From: an uncultured Prevotella sp.
GTDB lineage: Bacteria > Bacteroidota > Bacteroidia > Bacteroidales > Bacteroidaceae
NCBI GenBank assembly: GCA_937916075.1
Contig: CALGHW010000246.1
Span: 1 to 17,691 of the forward strand
Length of the DNA stretch: 17,691 nucleotides
Direction: 5' to 3'
This document shows, one piece after another, positions 14,490-17,691 of the stretch. Made by a program: the position numbers and the translations under genes. A model generated the notes under the pieces. That model had not been told where the DNA came from. It saw only the letters and a program-made list of their open reading frames with translations, and ran no database searches. Numbering within the stretch: position 1 is the stretch's first letter; each line of letters opens with the position of its first letter.

Positions 14490-14521
14490 CAAAGGTATGA
14501 AAACAATGCTTTTCCGGCAAA
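14490..14521 (-). promoter_or_regulatory. Orphan minus-strand promoter
   Basis: Minus strand: TTTG (14518-14521), exactly 20 bases, TACCTTTG (14490-14497). This is as good a match as the promoters of the known genes here, yet no protein gene follows. Confidence 0.65.
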
Positions 14522-14529
14522 TTAGCCGA

Positions 14530-14595
14530 ACCGTAAAAATGGGTAAAAGGCCCTCCGGTTTCCACTTTTCAACCATAAAAACAGGTAAAAAAGCC
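14530..14595 (+). repeat. Short direct repeat pair
   Basis: ACCGTAAAAATGGGTAAAAG plus GCC (14530-14552) recurs as ACCATAAAAACAGGTAAAAA plus AGCC (14572-14595), differing at a few positions and one added A. Both copies are followed by GC-rich bases. Meaning unknown. Confidence 0.45.
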
Positions 14596-14673
14596 GGGGC
14601 ACCTGCAAAAGTGTGTGGATACTTCCTATGGCAAGATGGAAGTCTGGATTTACGAAGCTCGGAGAACGGCGTT

Positions 14674-14775
14674 TTAAGTGACGATGAAAAAATAAATTGA
14701 TATGATTTGAACCTCATATTTTTGAACTATTTTTCTCACTCAAATCGTACCAAGTTATTTTTTTAGCGTCACTAA
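14674..14775. repeat. 36-bp imperfect inverted repeat, MITE-like or long hairpin
   Basis: The left arm (14674-14710, starting TTAAGTGACGATGAAAAAAT) and the right arm (14740-14775, ending GCGTCACTAA) are complementary over about 36 bases with five substitutions and one gap. They flank a 29-base AT-rich centre. Several mismatches would still pair as G-U. The outer ends AGTGACG/CGTCACT are conserved best, as in transposon termini. I see no clear target-site duplication and no transposase. Confidence 0.6.
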
Positions 14776-14815
14776 GTAATCATCAGGGGCACATTAGCCC
14801 TGTAAATAGCCAACT

Positions 14816-14847
14816 TTAGAGCCAGTCACCTTGGTGACTGGCTCTAA
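14816..14847. repeat. Perfect 15-bp palindrome with 2-base centre
   Basis: TTAGAGCCAGTCACC (14816-14830), TT, GGTGACTGGCTCTAA (14833-14847). It is flanked by a direct GCCAAC repeat (14809-14814 and 14852-14857). No T-run follows on either strand, so it is not a standard terminator. It lies 120 bases beyond the exporter stop codon and may mark the 3' end of that message. Confidence 0.7.
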
Positions 14848-14967
14848 GATGGCCAACAAAACAGGCTAATTCAGGCACTTCTTGGCCATGATTCAGACGG
14901 AGCGTTATCAAGCCGTCTTCCCGTCAGCGCCCACTATTCTTTTTATGTGTGAGGTGAGACACCCCAC

Positions 14968-16626
14968 TCACTGCCTTTTTGCGGAGATTGAAAGAATCCG
15001 CAGCGTCTGGTCGCAATAAGCCGTGACGGCCATGCGGTGGGTGATAAAGATGACGGTGTGGCTATTGTCGCTGAGCACTTGGCGGAGCAACTGCCGCTCG
15101 GTGTCGGGATCGAGTGCACTGGTGGCCTCGTCAAACAGCATGATACTGCGGTTGCGCAACAAAGCCCGCGCGATGGCTATACGCTGTGCCTGTCCCTCGC
15201 TCAGTCCGCCGCCACCCTCCGTGACACAGGTGTCGAGCCCCTGGGGCAAGTCGGCCACAAAGTCGGCACACGCCCGATGGAGTGCGTCGAGCATCTCCCG
15301 CTCCGTGGCCTTCGGGTTGCCCAATAGCAGGTTATCACGGACCGAGCCGCTCAAGAGCGTGTTGCCCTGAGGCACATAGACAAAATTACAGCGCGACAGG
15401 GGCGACACCTCGCAAGCGTCATGGTCGTCATACAGCTCCACCGAGCCACTCCGCGGACGCACCAGGGCCAGCATGAGCCGGATGAGGGTGGTCTTGCCGG
15501 CTCCCGTCTCGCCAAGGATGGCCGTACAGGACCCCGGACGAAAGTCGAATGAGAGGTCGGTGATGACATCATCGGGCGCATCATCGTAGCCATAAGTGAG
15601 GTGGTTGAGCCGCACGCCGCACGGCGACCGCATCACCACAGGGTCGCCCTGCTGCTCCTCGGGCAGCTCCTCCAGTTCCATCAGCCGCTCTACGGCCGTG
15701 AACACCGACACAAAGGCCGGGGCCAGCTTGGTGAGGTCGCGTGCGGGATTCTGAATGCGGTAAACCAGCTGGAGGAAAGCTGTCATGGCACCGAAGGTGA
15801 GTGTGCCGTGGCTCAGGCGGACGGCACTCCACAGAAAGGCCACCAGATAGCCCAGGGAGAAGCCGGCGTTGAGCATCAGATTAGAAAAGACGGAGAAGGC
15901 GGTGCGCCGGCGCACACGCTGGCGGAGTGTGAGCTGTCCGCGGGCCAACCGTCCTACCATCATCGGTCCGCACTCCAGAGTCTTGACGAGCATGCGGTGC
16001 TGCACGGTCTCCTGGAGGATACTCTGCACCTGGCTGTCGCTGTCGCGCACCTGGCGGGTGTATTTCCGCATACGCGACATATAAATCTTGCTCAGCAGGA
16101 TAAACACCGGCAGGATGCCCACCGTAATCAGCGCCAGCACGGCATCCATCTGCAACAGGTAGAGGAAGGCGCCAAGGAAGAGAGCGATGACCGACAGGGT
16201 GTTGGGCAAGGTCTCGGTCAGGAAGCTGACCACGGTACTGACATCGGTCTCAAGCCTGTTGATGACATCGCCGCTGTGGCGTGTCTCCTTGCCCCGCCAC
16301 TCGGCCCTCAGGAGGCGTTCGAGCATACGCTGTTGCATCATGTTCTGCGCCTTGACACCCAAGATATTGCGTATCCACACCCGGGCGACGTTGAGGGCAA
16401 AGTCGCACAGTATCAGCAGGGCCATCATGGCCACGGCTCCATAGAGCTCACCGCCACGGGCTCCCGAGGCAATGTCAATGGCCCGCTGCACGGCCCACAC
16501 CGAGCCCAGGCTCACCGCCACGCCGGCCAGTCCGGTCAGTGCGTTGAGCGCCGTCTGAAGCCGGTTGCCCTTCCAGGCTTGCCAAAGTTTCTTAAGGCAT
16601 AACTTGTAATGCGCCATTCCTTTCAT
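14968..16626 (-). CDS. ABC exporter, fused membrane and ATPase domains
   Basis: A 552-residue half-size exporter of the type that works as a homodimer in the inner membrane. The membrane domain (about 1-310) has six predicted helices, including NALTGLAGVAVSLGSVWAV, YGAVAMMALLILCDFALNVA and the pair VIALFLGAFLYLL / ALITVGILPVFIL. The ATPase domain follows: Walker A GETGAGKTT (372-380), Q-loop VPQG, signature LSEGQ (475-479), Walker B IMLFDEATSALD with Asp499-Glu500, and switch His530. The substrate cannot be told; lipid, peptide or drug export are all possible. It begins 30 bases after the NAD kinase stop, so the two are probably co-transcribed. Met at 16617 (MAHYKLCLKK) is an alternative start. 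Confidence 0.94.
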   Translation of the reverse strand: MKGMAHYKLCLKKLWQAWKGNRLQTALNALTGLAGVAVSLGSVWAVQRAIDIASGARGGELYGAVAMMALLILCDFALNVARVWIRNILGVKAQNMMQQRMLERLLRAEWRGKETRHSGDVINRLETDVSTVVSFLTETLPNTLSVIALFLGAFLYLLQMDAVLALITVGILPVFILLSKIYMSRMRKYTRQVRDSDSQVQSILQETVQHRMLVKTLECGPMMVGRLARGQLTLRQRVRRRTAFSVFSNLMLNAGFSLGYLVAFLWSAVRLSHGTLTFGAMTAFLQLVYRIQNPARDLTKLAPAFVSVFTAVERLMELEELPEEQQGDPVVMRSPCGVRLNHLTYGYDDAPDDVITDLSFDFRPGSCTAILGETGAGKTTLIRLMLALVRPRSGSVELYDDHDACEVSPLSRCNFVYVPQGNTLLSGSVRDNLLLGNPKATEREMLDALHRACADFVADLPQGLDTCVTEGGGGLSEGQAQRIAIARALLRNRSIMLFDEATSALDPDTERQLLRQVLSDNSHTVIFITHRMAVTAYCDQTLRILSISAKRQ

Positions 16627-16656
16627 GCGTCATGATTAGAGGGTAAAAAATACATG

Positions 16657-17544
16657 TCAGTTTCTCCCGTCGGCTCCCCACATCATCTTTTCGCGCAGCG
16701 TGCTGAAGTAGTCTTTGTCGCGACGCTTCACGACATACACCTTGTAGTCGGCCTTGGAGAGCGTGATGCGCGTGCCCTCCTTGCACTTCTCCGACCGTCC
16801 GTCGATGGCTACGAGGAAGTTGTGACTCCGGCTCTCCACGTCGAAAGTCACGACAGAGTCGTCGTTGAAGACAATGGGACGGAGGTTCAGGCTGTGGGGT
16901 GCCACAGCCGTCATGGAGAAGACATACGTGCCGGGCACGATGATGGGGCCACCGTTGCTGAGCGAATAGGCCGTGGAGCCTGTCGGGGTGCTGAACACCA
17001 GGCCGTCGGCCTCATAGGTAGTGAGATACTCCCCGTTGACCGAAGCGTGGATGGTAATCATCGAGGCGTTGTCGCGCTTGAGGATGGCCACGTCGTTGAG
17101 GGCAAAGGCCGGGCCGACAAACTCGGTGTTCTGGGCCTCCACCTGGATGACCTTACGCCCGTCAAGCACATATTCCTTGTTATAGATAAGCCGCATGCAC
17201 GTCTCTATCTCCTCCGGACTGACATCAGCCAGGAAGCCCAGTCGCCCCATGTTGATGCCGATGATGGGTATCTGCTTGGGACCCACCCTGCTGGCGGCCT
17301 TCAGGAAGGTGCCGTCGCCTCCCATCGAGATGACAAAGTCGGCATCGAAGGCATCCCCCTCAAACACCCGGACTCCGTCCATGTCAAACTGGTCGGTGGC
17401 CAGCAAGAACGCATAGTAGTCGCTGTCGATAAGCACGTCGGCCCCATGCCGCTTGAGACAGGACAGCACCTGCCGGATAGAGGCCGACTTCTTGGTTTGA
17501 TAGGTATTGCCGAAAATGGCAAAACGGAGATGATGAGATTCCAT
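16657..17544 (-). CDS. nadK: NAD kinase
   Basis: A 295-residue cytoplasmic enzyme that phosphorylates NAD to NADP using ATP or polyphosphate. Visible family motifs: the N-terminal FAIFGNTYQ strand; the catalytic GGDGTFL loop (75-81, Asp77); GINMGRLGFLA; LNDVAILK; and EADGLVFSTPTGSTAYSLSNGGPI, which binds NAD and the metal. Length is normal (about 290-300). It is the first gene of a minus-strand unit with the ABC exporter 30 bases downstream. A likely promoter box sits at 17641-17648 inside a repeat-like element. Confidence 0.97.
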   Translation of the reverse strand: MESHHLRFAIFGNTYQTKKSASIRQVLSCLKRHGADVLIDSDYYAFLLATDQFDMDGVRVFEGDAFDADFVISMGGDGTFLKAASRVGPKQIPIIGINMGRLGFLADVSPEEIETCMRLIYNKEYVLDGRKVIQVEAQNTEFVGPAFALNDVAILKRDNASMITIHASVNGEYLTTYEADGLVFSTPTGSTAYSLSNGGPIIVPGTYVFSMTAVAPHSLNLRPIVFNDDSVVTFDVESRSHNFLVAIDGRSEKCKEGTRITLSKADYKVYVVKRRDKDYFSTLREKMMWGADGRN

Positions 17545-17611
17545 AAAACTTGTATTTTATATATTTTATCGGTCAAAAGAATGGCCGTTTGACAAACATT
17601 TTGTATTTTTG

Positions 17612-17690
17612 TAAATGAGATAGCCGCAGCTTATCTTATGCAAAGATAATGCAAATCGAATGCAGAAAGTCAAGCTCGCTTGAACTTTAT
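17612..17690. repeat. Bacteroidales-type dispersed intergenic repeat (partial)
   Basis: Contains an imperfect inverted repeat around AGATAGCCGCAGCTTATCT (17619-17637), tandem ATGCAAA-like units (17638-17655) and a near-perfect hairpin AAAGTCAAGC-TC-GCTTGAACTTT (17667-17689). I recall very similar strings in the intergenic regions of many Prevotella and Bacteroides genomes. The window ends inside or at the edge of it. Confidence 0.55.
17641..17648 (-). promoter_or_regulatory. Possible -7 box of nadK within the repeat
   Basis: Minus strand TATCTTTG matches TAnnTTTG. A TTG lies 22 bases upstream, slightly longer than usual. The start would be near 17634, giving a leader of about 90 nt before the nadK ATG. 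Confidence 0.45.
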
Positions 17691-17691
17691 G

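Noticed and set aside
14226..14525. 99-codon open frame on the plus strand
   Set aside because: Low-complexity, Arg/Pro/Ser-rich translation with no family resemblance; it crosses the orphan minus-strand promoter and has no plus-strand promoter.
14500..14900. CRISPR array
   Set aside because: The repeats are only two imperfect copies with unequal surroundings, and there are no cas genes.
15601..16602. 333-codon open frame on the plus strand
   Set aside because: It is antisense to the ABC exporter, His/Gln-rich and without any recognisable domain.
16654..17592. 312-codon open frame on the plus strand
   Set aside because: It mirrors the NAD kinase gene almost exactly and has no motif.

Overview
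The window looks like chromosomal DNA of a Bacteroidales bacterium, most likely a Prevotella-type genome. Supporting signs are promoters of the Bacteroidetes form (TTTG or TTG, about 20 bases, TAnnTTTG), start codons without Shine-Dalgarno sequences, a PorT-type outer-membrane barrel of the type IX secretion system (T9SS), two large secreted proteins with T9SS-like C-terminal sorting tails, and a stand-alone AICAR transformylase. The genus is inferred; no rRNA or species marker is present.

Layout. 1-3300: a 2[4Fe-4S] ferredoxin (minus), porT (plus), and a two-gene minus-strand operon carrying the two halves of a 5'-nucleotidase as separate proteins, C-terminal half first. 3300-5650: rplS with a very strong terminator, a small HTH-like protein (minus), then a stand-alone AICAR transformylase with a 63-residue basic protein behind it. 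5740-11720: two tandem paralogous secreted proteins of about 895 residues, bounded by a promoter and a bidirectional terminator. 11750-14000: a minus-strand operon of ABC ATPase, a frameshifted ABC permease and a YtrA-type GntR repressor, with a palindromic operator over the predicted transcription start. 14000-14967: almost 1 kb without a convincing protein gene. It contains a complete promoter-to-terminator unit of about 380 nt on the minus strand, a 36-bp imperfect inverted repeat, a 15-bp perfect palindrome and short direct repeats. 14968-17691: NAD kinase followed by an ABC exporter (minus), and a repeat-like element at the right edge.

How the genes fit together. PorT belongs to the machinery that exports proteins with type A C-terminal tails, and the paralogous pair carries such tails, so machine and likely cargo lie within 5 kb. 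The GntR/ATPase/permease operon looks self-regulated, but its permease is broken in this sequence. The AICAR transformylase and the split 5'-nucleotidase both act in nucleotide metabolism but sit in separate operons. The best candidates for something undescribed are the paralogous secreted pair, with a Rossmann-like domain between a beta-rich domain and chitobiase-type repeats, and the orphan 380-nt transcription unit.
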